From Arcicella rosea (GTDB lineage: Bacteria; Bacteroidota; Bacteroidia; Cytophagales; Spirosomataceae), in NCBI RefSeq assembly GCF_014204325.1, contig NZ_JACHKT010000012.1, forward strand, positions 1-64,000: a DNA stretch of 64,000 bases, written 5' to 3'. A program made the position numbers and the translations under genes. The notes beneath the pieces were generated by a model. It did not search any database. It was given only the letters and a program-made list of their open reading frames with translations, and had not been told where the DNA came from. Positions 34,707 to 44,488 of this stretch are shown here, piece by piece (positions within the stretch are counted from its first letter, which is position 1; every line of letters begins with the position of its first letter).

Positions 34707-35225
34707 CATTAATTGGCACTGCTAGTTATTTCATTTAGGTATTAATAAACAGTTACAATTCAAATTCACCTTTTGTCGTTAGCAGTGGTAAAAATACCTA
34801 CTGCAAAGATTTTAAAAAATTCAAACCAAAGTTTTCAAATCTAAACTAGGACTGCCAAGGATTATCACTAGCAGTTTTAATAACATAATTATGCTTGCGG
34901 TTTTCTTCGGTTTTTAATCCTCAAACCTATCAAAAAGATAGGAAAAGCTATCTCCGAGATAGGATAACCTATCTTTTTCACGCAATTTCCCGCAAAAAAG
35001 ACAGATTATTCTATCTAATTCACGCAAAATACCGCAAAATAGATGGAACGACCATTCTTTTAGATAGCTTGTCCTGTCTTTTTGATGGATTGGGGCGTGA
35101 TTTTGATGGGATTACCGACTGAAGAAATAAATCCCCTTCCAACAATTCATAAAAAAAGTAAGCGAAATGCTGAAAAGACATTCTTGCCGATTAATTTTAA
35201 GGTATAATCCTTGTTTCCTATCGTC
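34707..35225. other. Non-coding region with twin repeat copy 2
   Basis: Downstream of the orphan gene is a perfect nine-base inverted pair ACTGCTAGT (34718-34726) and ACTAGCAGT (34867-34875), plus a nearer 8-base pairing (CACTGCTA with TAGCAGTG at about 34776) that may terminate the gene. Then the second 215-base repeat copy (34895-35109) and about 115 AT-rich bases before the membrane protein. No gene is supported here. Confidence 0.5.
34895..35109. repeat. 215-base direct repeat, right copy
   Basis: Same orientation and length as 33090-33304. Differences are one C/T in the GATAGG hairpin region and four clustered near the right end (A/G, A/G, G/A, T/C). Flanking sequences of the two copies are unrelated from the first base outside, so the boundaries are sharp. 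Confidence 0.9.
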
Positions 35226-36677
35226 ATGAAAATTATCAAAATCCTAAAAATTAGTTCGCTGGTCTATTTACTGATTCCGACTTATCTGTTTTTGCTTACT
35301 TGGGTAAGGGCTGAAATTGGAATAAGTGCCTGCTTGATTATTAGTATTTTTGTTTTCAACTATCTAAAAAATAGCCAGACTGACAAAGTGCGTCGCTTAA
35401 AAACTCCTATTAATTGGCTTACGGTTACGCTGGTTTTTGTCTTGGCTTTAGTGCTAAATCTACTAGTTGGTATCGGTGAATTCCGAGAACAAACCGTTGA
35501 TTTTATGGCGAATAACCTAAAGTATCGTGACCTTGTTCAAAATAAATGGCCACTGTACTATCCTGATTTCAAGGTATATATGTGCTATTATTTAGGCTAT
35601 TATCTTCCCACAGCAGGACTCGGAAAAATCGTTGGCATTGAGTATTGTCGCTATATTTCTTTGGTTTGGAGTACAACAGGTGCATTCTTGGTTTTCCTTT
35701 GGGCTATTACTTTTCTTGATAAATATCGTCTATCTGTCATTGGCGTAATCATTTTATTTTCAAATGCTTGGCTAGTGTACAAAGTAATACTTTGGCTAGA
35801 TTTCCAAACTTATATTTATCCACCTTATCATGTAAAATTAAATAATTTTTGGTTGATGCGTCCACCCTTTTGGGAAGGCTTTGCCCTTGCTCCTCAGCAC
35901 GTTTTTCCCGCCTGTTTTGGTGCTTGCTTTATGTTGGAAGCGAACTTTCTGAAGAAAATAAATTTAGATGAAATGTTATTGATGTTATTAGCAACGATGT
36001 ATTGGAGTCCTTTGGCAAGTATCGGAATTTTTCCTTTTGTACTCTATTATTATCTCAATAATTGGTCGAGTTTATTTACCCTGAAAAGTATTATTGAAAA
36101 AATATTTTTGGTTCTTGGCTTTACTCCGTTGATTATTTATTTCCTAAGTACACAAGGCGTCAACAGCGATAATACGCAGTTTATGTGGCAAGCTGGCGTA
36201 GAAAAATGGTATTGGACTTATCTGTTTTATATTGTTTTCAACTTCTTGATTTGGTACTTTTTCTTAAAACAATTCCAACATCCCTTTACAAAAATGGTGA
36301 AGGTTGCTTTACTTTTTTTGACGATTGTACCTTTATATCAAATCGGGATTGCTAATGATTTGAATATTAGAGCGTCCGTTCCTTCCATGTTTATTCTGAC
36401 GGTTGCCATTGCTTATGTTTTTGTGCAAGCTCAAAAAAGAAAGCTTTATTATTGGCTTGGATTAGCCTTTTTCTTGATAAATACGCTACCGACTTTACAT
36501 CAAGTTTATAAGAGTATTTTACCTTCCAAACCACAAACAACCATCATGAAAGCCGACTATAAGCAATTTCATAATATGCTTTCTTTCCAACAAGTAATGT
36601 ATGGCGACAGCACAGCGGTGTTGGAATACTCTTTAAAAAATGATTCTTTCTTTGAGAAACATTTGTTGAAGAAATAA
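35226..36677 (+). CDS. Polytopic membrane protein, GT-C-like
   Basis: 483-residue inner-membrane protein with about eleven hydrophobic segments. The ATG at 35226 is chosen over an upstream TTG at 35211. After the second helix there is a large outer loop with FREQTVDFMANNLKYRDL and WPLYYPDFKVYMCYYLGYYL, a layout seen in GT-C fold glycosyltransferase-type proteins where acidic residues of this loop are catalytic; this is an inference and D/E residues here (F-D-F-M, P-D-F) are only suggestive. The C-terminal region has NDLNIRASVPSMFILTVA. No family recognised with confidence. It is convergent with the propeller protein gene. Confidence 0.75.
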   Translation: MKIIKILKISSLVYLLIPTYLFLLTWVRAEIGISACLIISIFVFNYLKNSQTDKVRRLKTPINWLTVTLVFVLALVLNLLVGIGEFREQTVDFMANNLKYRDLVQNKWPLYYPDFKVYMCYYLGYYLPTAGLGKIVGIEYCRYISLVWSTTGAFLVFLWAITFLDKYRLSVIGVIILFSNAWLVYKVILWLDFQTYIYPPYHVKLNNFWLMRPPFWEGFALAPQHVFPACFGACFMLEANFLKKINLDEMLLMLLATMYWSPLASIGIFPFVLYYYLNNWSSLFTLKSIIEKIFLVLGFTPLIIYFLSTQGVNSDNTQFMWQAGVEKWYWTYLFYIVFNFLIWYFFLKQFQHPFTKMVKVALLFLTIVPLYQIGIANDLNIRASVPSMFILTVAIAYVFVQAQKRKLYYWLGLAFFLINTLPTLHQVYKSILPSKPQTTIMKADYKQFHNMLSFQQVMYGDSTAVLEYSLKNDSFFEKHLLKK

Positions 36678-36692
36678 AAATAAAGTAAAAAA

Positions 36693-36719
36693 AACTCCCG
36701 CTCATTGAACGAGAGTTTT
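36693..36719. terminator. Convergent terminator
   Basis: Imperfect hairpin (AACTC with GAGTT plus internal pairs, two mismatches) with A-rich and T-rich flanks between two convergent genes. It may serve both. Confidence 0.5.
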
Positions 36720-36757
36720 AGAAACCTAACCACTAAATATTTAATCTTTGATTTCTT

Positions 36758-38680
36758 TTAGAATTTAAAAGCCGTAATCTCATTGTCTTTTGAACGATAA
36801 TACATTAAACCACCGATTTCATCTAAATCATAAACTGGTTTTTTATCGCCCAAAATTACGGTTGCTTCTACTTTTCCGTTGTCTTTATTTACTTTCACTA
36901 AGCCTACTCCTTTCTGATTGCCATCATTAGCATCATCAGTTAAAATCGCTTGATAATTTTCTGTTTGTGCCGATGCTTTAAAACGTTTATTCATCATCGC
37001 AAAACCTGCTGAAGCTACAGCAGACCACATTTGTTGTGCTTGTTCTTGTCCACGGATGTAGCTATCTACTTCATAAGTTCTACCTCCACCAGCAGTAGCT
37101 CCTCTGGCATAACCTGCATTTGCTGCTGCCGATACTGCTAACATAGTTCCACCAACGGCCATGATACCTCCGAAAATCTTTCCAGCTGTGCTGGCCGTTG
37201 GGGAGTGAAAATATTGGCTGTACATTACATTTCCTGCAAAACCAAACTTCACTAAATTCTGACTAGAGGTCAATAAAATACCATCGTTGCGTACTTGGAA
37301 TCCTGAAGGAGCTTCTTTTTCATTCAGTTTTACTTTGTCGGCTACAAATTCTTTCATGCTTGCACTTTGAAGATTTACTTCAAAAAGTTTTTTGTCAGAA
37401 TAAATCCATTGTAAATAATCTTTCTGGCAAGCCACATTTCCTTCTTTCAGCTTCAACGATTTATCCCATAAATCTTTACCTGTTTCCAAACTTTGAAAGT
37501 TGACCTCTTCTGTAGTACGATAAAAAATGCCTTTAGGTGTTAGTTGAAGGTCAACTATTTGTCCATCTACTTTATTGGGTTTATCAAATACGTGCTGACC
37601 AGTTTTTAAATCTAAAATACTGAGTGAGTTTTTACCTCTTGAACTTTCCATCGAAATCAAAAGTCCTTTGTCGCAATAATTATAAAACGATAATGTTCCT
37701 TTTAGTTTCGGGCCTTTTCCCCATAAACGAGTACCATTTTGATAATCCAACATGATAATTTCGGGGTCATCGGTGGCAACAATAAATCCGCCATTGTCAT
37801 AAATTGTTTCAACAATTTCGCCTCCAACTTTTACAGGATCAGCCCAAAGGGCTTTTCCTGTAGCAAAGTCAAAACTGTTAACATACTTTTTACTGGTATA
37901 GAAAAAACTATTTTTGTCTCTACCGGGGCGAATTTGTGTAAAGTAACGGTACTTAGGATTTAATGAATTTGACATACTGGCACCAAAGCCAGCACTTTTA
38001 TCAACGATGATTTCTGCATTCGGACTTTTTTGTTCAATCTCCCAAACTTTTTCACCCGTCTGACCATTGAATCTAAAAATTGCTTTATTACTTACAATTA
38101 AAATATCTCCATTTTGAACAAAAGGGCGACCAGCAAACATTTCTGTTCCACCAAAATCTTTTAATTCTTGTGTGAATTTTGCATGTCCATCGCCAGCATC
38201 TACCAGCGTCATAACTTTTCTACCAGTTTTATTCAACCCAAGAAAGAGTACTCCTCCGAGCGGCGGTAATTCTGTACGCATTTCTACCGTTCTAAAACCC
38301 ATTTCGCCAGTATTACACAATATTTTTCCAGAAACAACATCCAGAATAACATGATCCATCGACATCAAGCCTCTTTTGTCAATCAAAGCTACCAATGGAG
38401 AATTTTCAATGGGGTCGTAGCGTTCTTCTTTTAATTTTTTTAGAAACTCATGTTGCCATAATTTTTGTCCATTTTCAGGATTCAAGCCATACAAAGCATC
38501 ATCTGTTGATACCACCAAAATACCAACGTCAGTCATTCGTTGCCAGTTAATACCACGTGGAAAACTGGTTTTCCAGAAAGAAGGCGTTTCAGCCTTAGCT
38601 AACCGATAAGCTTGAACCGAACTCGTCACCAAAAAGATATTTACCAGACAGAGTCCAATGAAAAGTATTAGTTTTTTCAT
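36758..38680 (-). CDS. PQQ-type beta-propeller protein
   Basis: 640-residue exported protein. Signal peptide (about 1-24, ending SVQA). The body contains six or more PQQ/BamB-like propeller repeats with the characteristic x-G-x-x-x-W end: GLNPENGQKLWQHEF, FNGQTGEKVWEIEQ, DFATGKALWADPV, LDYQNGTRLWGKGP, LETGKDLWDKS. Near residues 500-540 is a Gly/Ala-rich hydrophobic stretch (GIMAVGGTMLAVSAAANAG) that could be a membrane hairpin. No quinone ligand residues are evident, so a structural or scaffold role is more likely than a dehydrogenase. An octamer microsatellite lies 155-218 bases upstream. Function not established. Confidence 0.85.
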   Translation of the reverse strand: MKKLILFIGLCLVNIFLVTSSVQAYRLAKAETPSFWKTSFPRGINWQRMTDVGILVVSTDDALYGLNPENGQKLWQHEFLKKLKEERYDPIENSPLVALIDKRGLMSMDHVILDVVSGKILCNTGEMGFRTVEMRTELPPLGGVLFLGLNKTGRKVMTLVDAGDGHAKFTQELKDFGGTEMFAGRPFVQNGDILIVSNKAIFRFNGQTGEKVWEIEQKSPNAEIIVDKSAGFGASMSNSLNPKYRYFTQIRPGRDKNSFFYTSKKYVNSFDFATGKALWADPVKVGGEIVETIYDNGGFIVATDDPEIIMLDYQNGTRLWGKGPKLKGTLSFYNYCDKGLLISMESSRGKNSLSILDLKTGQHVFDKPNKVDGQIVDLQLTPKGIFYRTTEEVNFQSLETGKDLWDKSLKLKEGNVACQKDYLQWIYSDKKLFEVNLQSASMKEFVADKVKLNEKEAPSGFQVRNDGILLTSSQNLVKFGFAGNVMYSQYFHSPTASTAGKIFGGIMAVGGTMLAVSAAANAGYARGATAGGGRTYEVDSYIRGQEQAQQMWSAVASAGFAMMNKRFKASAQTENYQAILTDDANDGNQKGVGLVKVNKDNGKVEATVILGDKKPVYDLDEIGGLMYYRSKDNEITAFKF

Positions 38681-38834
38681 AAGAGAAATAAATTTAAAAG
38701 AAGAGCAATTTTAAGATTTGGGCTTTCAGATAATTGCTTTCGTGATATTGATTTTGATGGTGGCAAATGTAGAAATAGCCAGTAGAAACAAAAAAATAAA
38801 GGAGTCCAGACTTATAAATCTGCACTTATTCATT

Positions 38835-38898
38835 GAGTGAATGAGTGAATGAGTGAATGAGTGAATGAGTGAATGAGTGAATGAGTGAATGAGTGAAT
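38835..38898. repeat. Octamer microsatellite (8 x GAGTGAAT)
   Basis: Eight exact tandem copies of GAGTGAAT, 64 bases, 7 bases after the AraC stop at 38906 on the minus strand and 155 bases before the propeller gene ATG. Not in any coding frame. Such perfect arrays are prone to slippage and could change promoter spacing for the propeller gene. Confidence 0.95.
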
Positions 38899-38905
38899 TT
38901 ATTCA

Positions 38906-40042
38906 TCAAACTGCTAAAAGTATTTCTTTACGGTATTCGGCTGGGGTTTGGTTTGCGTATTTTTTAAATACTGCATAAAATGAAGATTTAGAATTGAAGC
39001 CACATTCATAACCGATTCCTTCTAAAGTAAGATGCTCGTATTCGCTGGCAACTAATTTTGTTTTAGCTTCTTCTACTCGATAAGTATTCACAAAATCAAA
39101 GAAGTTTTTCTGAAAATGTTGATTTAAGATTTTTGATAATTGATAACTCGGAATTCCAAACTCATCAGAAAGTGTTTTAATTGTAAGTTCGGCATTGAGA
39201 TATGGTTTATTTTTTTGCATAAATTCTAGCAAGGTATTGGCAAAATTATCATCCACAGCAGGTAATGAAACTACTATTTTTTGCTCATCTAATTTCCTGT
39301 TTTCATTTGCTAATGTTATTTCAGAAAATGTTTCTAAAGTAGTAAACAATTCTGGCTGACTATAGGCTTTCCAAGCTACAAAACTCAAAATGGGCAATTG
39401 CATAAAAGGTACATAAGGAAAGAACTTTATAGCCAATAATCCATAACCAAGCGGTAAAACAAAGTGGAAAATCACTAAGAAAAGTAAGATATTAAAGAGC
39501 CATACAAGTCTCAGTTTTTCGATATTCGAGAAGTAGGTTGTTAAAGCCAAACGATATTTCAGCAATTCTACCAAACTTGCAACCAAGTAAGCAACATTTG
39601 AAAAATATAAAAGTAAATGATAAGGTCTGTTGATAGGATGTTTATCGGCTTTGATTAAATCAACATAAGCCTGAATCTCAGAAGCAGGAATAAAAAATAA
39701 TTTTCCGTAAAAGAAAATTGTAGCCACGATGGCTGGGATAAAATGCAAATAGGTTTTCCCTTGATACTTTATGGTTTTGCCTGTATAAGTTTGAACAAAA
39801 AAGAACAGCAAAACACCCCAAAGAAACCGAAAACCTGCACTTAAATGGATTAAAAAAGGAACATGATAGATAAAATCAGAAAGACGAAAAATAAAGAAGT
39901 GAAAATTACTGAGTGCTTGAAGTAAAAAAAGTAATCCTAGATACAAATTACTTCCTGCATTGTTATGCCGATTTTTGAGAAAGAAAATAGCTAAACCAAG
40001 CAAAAAGAAAACACTTCCAAAGCCAATCCAATTAAAAATCAT
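38906..40042 (-). CDS. Membrane-anchored AraC-family regulator
   Basis: 378-residue protein from the ATG at 40042 (an upstream TTG at 40048 is not preferred). The N-terminal two thirds form about seven membrane helices (VFFLLGLAIFFLKNR, FRFLWGVLLFFFVQTYTG, WLFNILLFLVIFHFVLPLG), acting as a possible sensor. The C-terminal AraC helix-turn-helix (about 270-376) shows LNAELTIKTLSDEFGIPSYQ, LSKILNQHFQKNFFDFVNTY and the second-helix segment FNSKSSFYAVFKKYANQTPA. This 7TM-AraC architecture is common in Bacteroidota. Regulated genes are unknown. The microsatellite follows its stop. Confidence 0.93.
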   Translation of the reverse strand: MIFNWIGFGSVFFLLGLAIFFLKNRHNNAGSNLYLGLLFLLQALSNFHFFIFRLSDFIYHVPFLIHLSAGFRFLWGVLLFFFVQTYTGKTIKYQGKTYLHFIPAIVATIFFYGKLFFIPASEIQAYVDLIKADKHPINRPYHLLLYFSNVAYLVASLVELLKYRLALTTYFSNIEKLRLVWLFNILLFLVIFHFVLPLGYGLLAIKFFPYVPFMQLPILSFVAWKAYSQPELFTTLETFSEITLANENRKLDEQKIVVSLPAVDDNFANTLLEFMQKNKPYLNAELTIKTLSDEFGIPSYQLSKILNQHFQKNFFDFVNTYRVEEAKTKLVASEYEHLTLEGIGYECGFNSKSSFYAVFKKYANQTPAEYRKEILLAV

Positions 40043-40241
40043 CTTCAAATATCAGTTAAATCACGAATTCTAGTAAAGCCCAAATTCAAATTTACAAAAA
40101 TTATGTATTTTATTATTCTTTTCAATAAAATGAGATTTCTTACAAAAACTGAAAGAAGAAAATGGATATTTAATGCTGAAAAATACCAGAAATCATCTAT
40201 TTATTTTATAGAAAAAGCCACAATTAATTAACAGATATTAC

Positions 40242-40853
40242 TTACCGAATGTTTGAAAAGACAAAAAGGGTTTCTTGGGCAATCTGAAGAGAACGTTCTT
40301 CATACTTCGCATCTTGCAGAGGAGTATTATCAAACGCTTTGGGGTCATCGTAAGTCGTACCGATTCTCAGCTCTACTCCAGGAATAAAAGGACAATTTTC
40401 TTCAGCATCCGAGCAAGTCATGATGGCAGCAAAATGCTCTTGAGGATTTGCTTCGTTATTATATACTTTAGAAAAACAAATCGTGCTTTCGTTCTCGCTA
40501 AACTGAACAGTGTAAACAGGATTTATATCTTGGTTATTACTTTCCATAACAAAACCCATTCTTTTCAAAGCGTTAATTGCATTGATATTGAAAGCTGTTG
40601 CTTCTGTACCACCAGAGTATGTTTTTACATTTTCGATTCCATAATAAGATGCCGCAACAGCAGCCCAAATTTGTCCGAAATGGCTTCTTCTTGAATTATG
40701 CGTACAAACGTAAATCAACTTAATTACCTCATCAGCTTCTTTTTTCGTTTGAATGTATTTACTAATTTTCAAGAGTAAATTTTTTCTTTGTTCTGGAATA
40801 GTATCAAATGAATTCACTAATTCATCACATATTTTTTGGATTGAAGAATACAT
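40242..40853 (-). CDS. ArsC-like low-MW tyrosine phosphatase family protein
   Basis: 203-residue protein from the ATG at 40853, preferred because it starts 23 bases after arsR and begins with MYSSIQKICDELV; a longer frame overlaps arsR and looks non-coding. The N-terminal 40 residues are a helical extension. The LMW-PTP/arsenate reductase P-loop CX5RS is present as C50-THNSR-R56-S57 in IYVCTHNSRRSH. A later Cys-rich segment is MTCSDAEENCPFIPG, which together with C50 could form a thiol relay for arsenate reduction. The arsR neighbour supports arsenical function, but no arsenite pump is adjacent. Family secure, substrate inferred. Confidence 0.9.
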   Translation of the reverse strand: MYSSIQKICDELVNSFDTIPEQRKNLLLKISKYIQTKKEADEVIKLIYVCTHNSRRSHFGQIWAAVAASYYGIENVKTYSGGTEATAFNINAINALKRMGFVMESNNQDINPVYTVQFSENESTICFSKVYNNEANPQEHFAAIMTCSDAEENCPFIPGVELRIGTTYDDPKAFDNTPLQDAKYEERSLQIAQETLFVFSNIR

Positions 40854-40876
40854 TTTTTGAAAATTAAGGTTAAAAA

Positions 40877-41209
40877 TTAGCAACAAGATTCCGTTTTGGG
40901 TGTGTATCCGTTGAAAAAAGTATTTAAAATATCTTGAAATTGCTTCCAAGTATTTTCGTCGATACAGTAGCAAATGGCATTTCCTTCAATGTCACCCTTT
41001 ATCAATCCAGCATTTTTCAACTCCTTTAAATGCTGAGAAACCGTAGGTTGTGCAAGTGGTAATTCGTTGACAATATCTCCACAAATACAAGAATCAACTT
41101 TAATCAAATAATCCAAAATAGCGATTCTAGCAGGATGGGCAATCGCTTTAGCAAGTGTTGCTAACTGATTTTGGCGTTCGGTAAAATGGTCTGTTTTGGT
41201 TGCACCCAT
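40877..41209 (-). CDS. arsR: ArsR-family metalloregulator
   Basis: 110-residue winged-helix repressor. The DNA-binding part has LAKAIAHPARIAILDYLI, PLAQPTVSQHLKELKNAGL and the wing KGDIEGNAICYCID. Metalloid-binding cysteines are likely C46 and C48 in DSCICGDI, with further Cys at the C terminus (ESCC). It sits directly upstream of the ArsC-like gene in the same direction and has an inverted repeat 17 bases upstream, consistent with autoregulation. Arsenic or antimony is the probable inducer by family; this is not proven. Confidence 0.94.
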   Translation of the reverse strand: MGATKTDHFTERQNQLATLAKAIAHPARIAILDYLIKVDSCICGDIVNELPLAQPTVSQHLKELKNAGLIKGDIEGNAICYCIDENTWKQFQDILNTFFNGYTPKTESCC

Positions 41210-41225
41210 GATGAATCAAGTATTT

Positions 41226-41243
41226 TATCGCAATATTACGATA
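41226..41243. promoter_or_regulatory. Inverted repeat, candidate ArsR operator
   Basis: TATCG-caatatta-CGATA: five-base perfect arms, 17 bases upstream of the arsR ATG. ArsR-family repressors typically bind AT-rich inverted sites with ATCG-like half-sites at this position. The call rests on position and symmetry. Confidence 0.6.
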
Positions 41244-41367
41244 TGAATTCTAAAACAAAAAAGAAATTATGAAAATTGCTTCATGTAAGAATAATAAATA
41301 CCTTGCTTCCAAAAGGTAAATAGTGATAATATTGAACCAATGTATAACCCATTTTATAAATTAAATA

Positions 41368-42444
41368 ATGATTGTTGATAATAGTAAAGATTCAAATACG
41401 ATTACAAAAAACACTAATAACAGATTTCTTGAACTTGATGCCTTGAGGGGGATTGCAGCAATGATGGTAGTTTTCTTCCATCTTTCAATGGGACGACCAG
41501 AAGCTGAATTTGGATTAAAATTAGGGACTACAGGTGTTGATTTATTTTTTATCATCAGCGGATTTGTAATTTTCATGAGTTTAAATAGAGTATCAAAAAG
41601 TAAAGATTTTATCATTAACAGATTAAGTAGATTATACCCAACTTATTGGTGTGCTGTTACTTTTACTTTTTTGTTGATTCTCTGCAAAACCTTATTACTC
41701 AAACAGCATTTTACACCAATCAATAATCTAGTGAATTATGTAGGAAACCTTACAATGTTTCAATATTATTTAGGTATTCCAGACCTTGACGGGCCTTACT
41801 GGACTATGATTATTGAAATGCTTTTTTACATTTCAATACTTATTTTGTATCAGTTCAATTTGCTCAAACTACTTAATATTTTAGGTTTAATCATTTCAAT
41901 ATCAATCGTAATCCTTACTTCGTTTTGGGGAAATCATAGCATTGTTAAATCAATTTTATATTGGATACCGTTATTACCTTACATTCCTCTCTTTTTAGCT
42001 GGTACAATTTTTTATAAAATCTATATTGACAATCAGCAAAAAATCAGTAATTACAGTATTATTATATTGTGTTTGATTTCTCAATTCCTACTTTTTGAGC
42101 ATTCTGGCAGGTCTCATCATTTTATCAATCATCAAGAATACGCTCTAATGATTTGCATTTATTTTGCACTATTTACACTTTTCGTCAATCATAAATTAAA
42201 TTTTATCGTTTCTAAATGGACTTTATTTTTGGGGAAAATCTCCTTCGCATTATATCTTACACACCAATATATTTCGTTACAATTTTTATTACCAATATTA
42301 GTAAATAAGCTTCATATCAATTTTTGGCTTGCAACGCTATTGATAACTTTACCAATTACAATAATAATAGCTACGCTCATTACTAACTATGTTGATATTC
42401 CATTAAGTAAGAAAATGAAAGAAAAACTAAAGTCTTTCAGCTAA
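41368..42444 (+). CDS. Acyltransferase 3 family membrane protein
   Basis: 358-residue integral membrane acyltransferase (OafA/YrhL type) that typically O-acetylates surface sugars. Family motifs: LELDALRGIAAMMVVFFHLS (first helix with the catalytic His, residue about 38) and TGVDLFFIISGFVIF. About ten helices in total. No SGNH domain is attached, so it is the short form. It is a single gene divergent from arsR and 77 bases before the M1 peptidase start. The acceptor sugar is unknown. Confidence 0.92.
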   Translation: MIVDNSKDSNTITKNTNNRFLELDALRGIAAMMVVFFHLSMGRPEAEFGLKLGTTGVDLFFIISGFVIFMSLNRVSKSKDFIINRLSRLYPTYWCAVTFTFLLILCKTLLLKQHFTPINNLVNYVGNLTMFQYYLGIPDLDGPYWTMIIEMLFYISILILYQFNLLKLLNILGLIISISIVILTSFWGNHSIVKSILYWIPLLPYIPLFLAGTIFYKIYIDNQQKISNYSIIILCLISQFLLFEHSGRSHHFINHQEYALMICIYFALFTLFVNHKLNFIVSKWTLFLGKISFALYLTHQYISLQFLLPILVNKLHINFWLATLLITLPITIIIATLITNYVDIPLSKKMKEKLKSFS

Positions 42445-42521
42445 TTTTCAATCGTATTTAAACAATCATTTATCGTAAAAATTAAAGTACTTTAGATAAA
42501 CTATTTAATAATTCATCAAAA

Positions 42522-44480
42522 ATGAAAAAAACACTCTTAGCAGCTTGCTTACTCTTGAGTTCTGGTAATCTGTTTTCACAACAAAAATCAAATTATAGTC
42601 AATACGATTTGTTCAATCCTTTGTTCAATTATACGCTTTCTACGCCAACTAGAAGCGGAACAGGTTCTCCGGGAAGCACGTATTGGCAAAACTCTGCTGA
42701 TTATAAAATCAATATCGCTTTAGATGATGAAAAAAATACAGTTGAAGGCGATGTAGAAATTACTTACAAAAATGCTTCTCCTGACAAGTTGAATTTCTTG
42801 TGGTTACAATTAGACCAAAATCAATTCAATACAAAATCTCGTGGTGGACTGACTACTCCTATCAATGGCGGACGTTTCGGAAACACCAGTTTTGAAGGCG
42901 GCTATCAAATAAAATCAGTAAGTATCGACGGAAAACCTGCTGATTTCTACATAAATGATACTCGTATGCAAATCAAATTGGCAACGCCAATCGTTGAGCG
43001 TACAGGAATTACAAAAATTAAAATTTCATATTCTTTCAAAATTCCAAAATATGGTTCTGATAGAATGGGAACACAAGAAGTAAATCAAGGTACGATTTAT
43101 GAAATGGCACAGTGGTATCCAAGAATGTCAGTTTACGATGATATTGAAGGCTGGAATGTTCTTCCATACTTAGGTGCTGGCGAGTTTTACTTAGAATACG
43201 GCAATTTTGAATATGCAGTAACGGTTCCTGCTTCGCATATTGTGGTAGGTTCTGGAGAATTAACGAATCCAAATGAATGCTGGACAGCCGAGCAAATTAA
43301 GCGTTTTGCAGAAGCGTCTAACAGTGATAAAACCGTAATAATTTTAGGAAAAGATGAAGTAGGAAATGGGAATACTCGTCCCAAAAAAGAAGGAAAAATT
43401 ACTTGGAAATTCCGTTGTAACAATGCTCGTGATGTCGCTTTTTCTAGCTCAAAATCATTTATCATTGATGCTGCTAAAATTAATTTGCCAAGCGGTAAAA
43501 AGTGTTTAGCGATGTCGGCATATCCAGCAGAATCTGCTGGCGATAAAGCTTGGTCACGTTCAACTGAATATGTAAAAGGTTCAATTGAATATTACTCTAA
43601 ATGGCTTTTTGAATATTCTTATCCAGTGGCAACCAATGTGGCTGGTTCAATTAGCGGAATGGAATATCCTGGTATTATTTTCTGCGGAATGCGTGACCAA
43701 ACTGAAAGTCTTTGGGGTGTAACAGATCATGAATTTGGTCATAACTGGTTCCCGATGATTGTGGGTACAAACGAACGTAAATTTGCTTGGATGGACGAAG
43801 GTTTCAATACTTTTATCAACTTTTATTCTACCGATAATTTTAATAGCGGAGAATACAAAGGTAATAAAATGGACATGCACCAAATGTCAAAGCAACTTTT
43901 CAGAGAGTCTGCCGAACCTATCATGAACATCCCTGATGTAATTCAGCCAAATGGATTAGGTTATGAAGCTTATTATAAACCAGCTATTGGTTTAAAAATT
44001 TTAAGAGAGCAAGTACTTGGTCAAGAGCGTTTTGATTATGCTTTCCGTGAATACATTAAGCGTTGGGCTTTCAAACATCCAACACCGTATGATTTCTTCA
44101 AGACGATTGAAGATGCCGCTGGCGAAGATTTATCTTGGTTCTGGAGAGGTTGGTTCTATGAAACTTGGAAACTTGACCAATCGGTAAAAGATGTGCAATA
44201 TATAGAACAAGACCCAAAAAACGGAGCAATTATCGTAATTGAAAACTTAGAGAAATTAGCGATGCCAGCCGTTGTAGAATTTGAAATGGTAGGTGGTACA
44301 AAAGAAAGAGTAACATTACCTGTAGAAATTTGGCAAAGAGGCGGTACTTGGACTTTTAAATCGACAACCAATTTACCATTAAAATCAGTAACGATAGATC
44401 CAGACCACGTTTTCCCAGATTTCAATTCAAAAAACAATACTTGGAAGCCTTTAAATTATAAAGCTCCTAAGCCGAATTAA
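42522..44480 (+). CDS. M1 family metallopeptidase
   Basis: 652-residue secreted zinc aminopeptidase-like protein. Signal peptide (about 1-20). The N-terminal beta domain is followed by the exopeptidase-type motif [10 protein letters not shown] (375-384, equivalent to GAMEN but with changes) and the zinc site H403-E404-F-G-H407 with third ligand E426 in WMDEGFN. The protein lacks the long C-terminal ERAP-type helical domain and resembles the Bacteroidota M1 subgroup with a short C-terminal beta domain. Has its own downstream terminator. Peptide specificity unknown. Confidence 0.94.
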   Translation: MKKTLLAACLLLSSGNLFSQQKSNYSQYDLFNPLFNYTLSTPTRSGTGSPGSTYWQNSADYKINIALDDEKNTVEGDVEITYKNASPDKLNFLWLQLDQNQFNTKSRGGLTTPINGGRFGNTSFEGGYQIKSVSIDGKPADFYINDTRMQIKLATPIVERTGITKIKISYSFKIPKYGSDRMGTQEVNQGTIYEMAQWYPRMSVYDDIEGWNVLPYLGAGEFYLEYGNFEYAVTVPASHIVVGSGELTNPNECWTAEQIKRFAEASNSDKTVIILGKDEVGNGNTRPKKEGKITWKFRCNNARDVAFSSSKSFIIDAAKINLPSGKKCLAMSAYPAESAGDKAWSRSTEYVKGSIEYYSKWLFEYSYPVATNVAGSISGMEYPGIIFCGMRDQTESLWGVTDHEFGHNWFPMIVGTNERKFAWMDEGFNTFINFYSTDNFNSGEYKGNKMDMHQMSKQLFRESAEPIMNIPDVIQPNGLGYEAYYKPAIGLKILREQVLGQERFDYAFREYIKRWAFKHPTPYDFFKTIEDAAGEDLSWFWRGWFYETWKLDQSVKDVQYIEQDPKNGAIIVIENLEKLAMPAVVEFEMVGGTKERVTLPVEIWQRGGTWTFKSTTNLPLKSVTIDPDHVFPDFNSKNNTWKPLNYKAPKPN

Positions 44481-44488
44481 AGTTTATT

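Noticed and set aside
33090-35109. Twin 215-base repeats as insertion-sequence ends
   Set aside because: They are direct, not inverted, and the enclosed gene shows no transposase motif such as a DDE or HUH signature.
38835-38898. Tandem array as a CRISPR
   Set aside because: Units are 8 bases with no spacers and no cas genes are near; it is a microsatellite.
40854-40973. N-terminal extension of the ArsC-like protein
   Set aside because: The 40 extra codons overlap arsR and are basic and aromatic without family similarity; the ATG at 40853 gives a standard protein.
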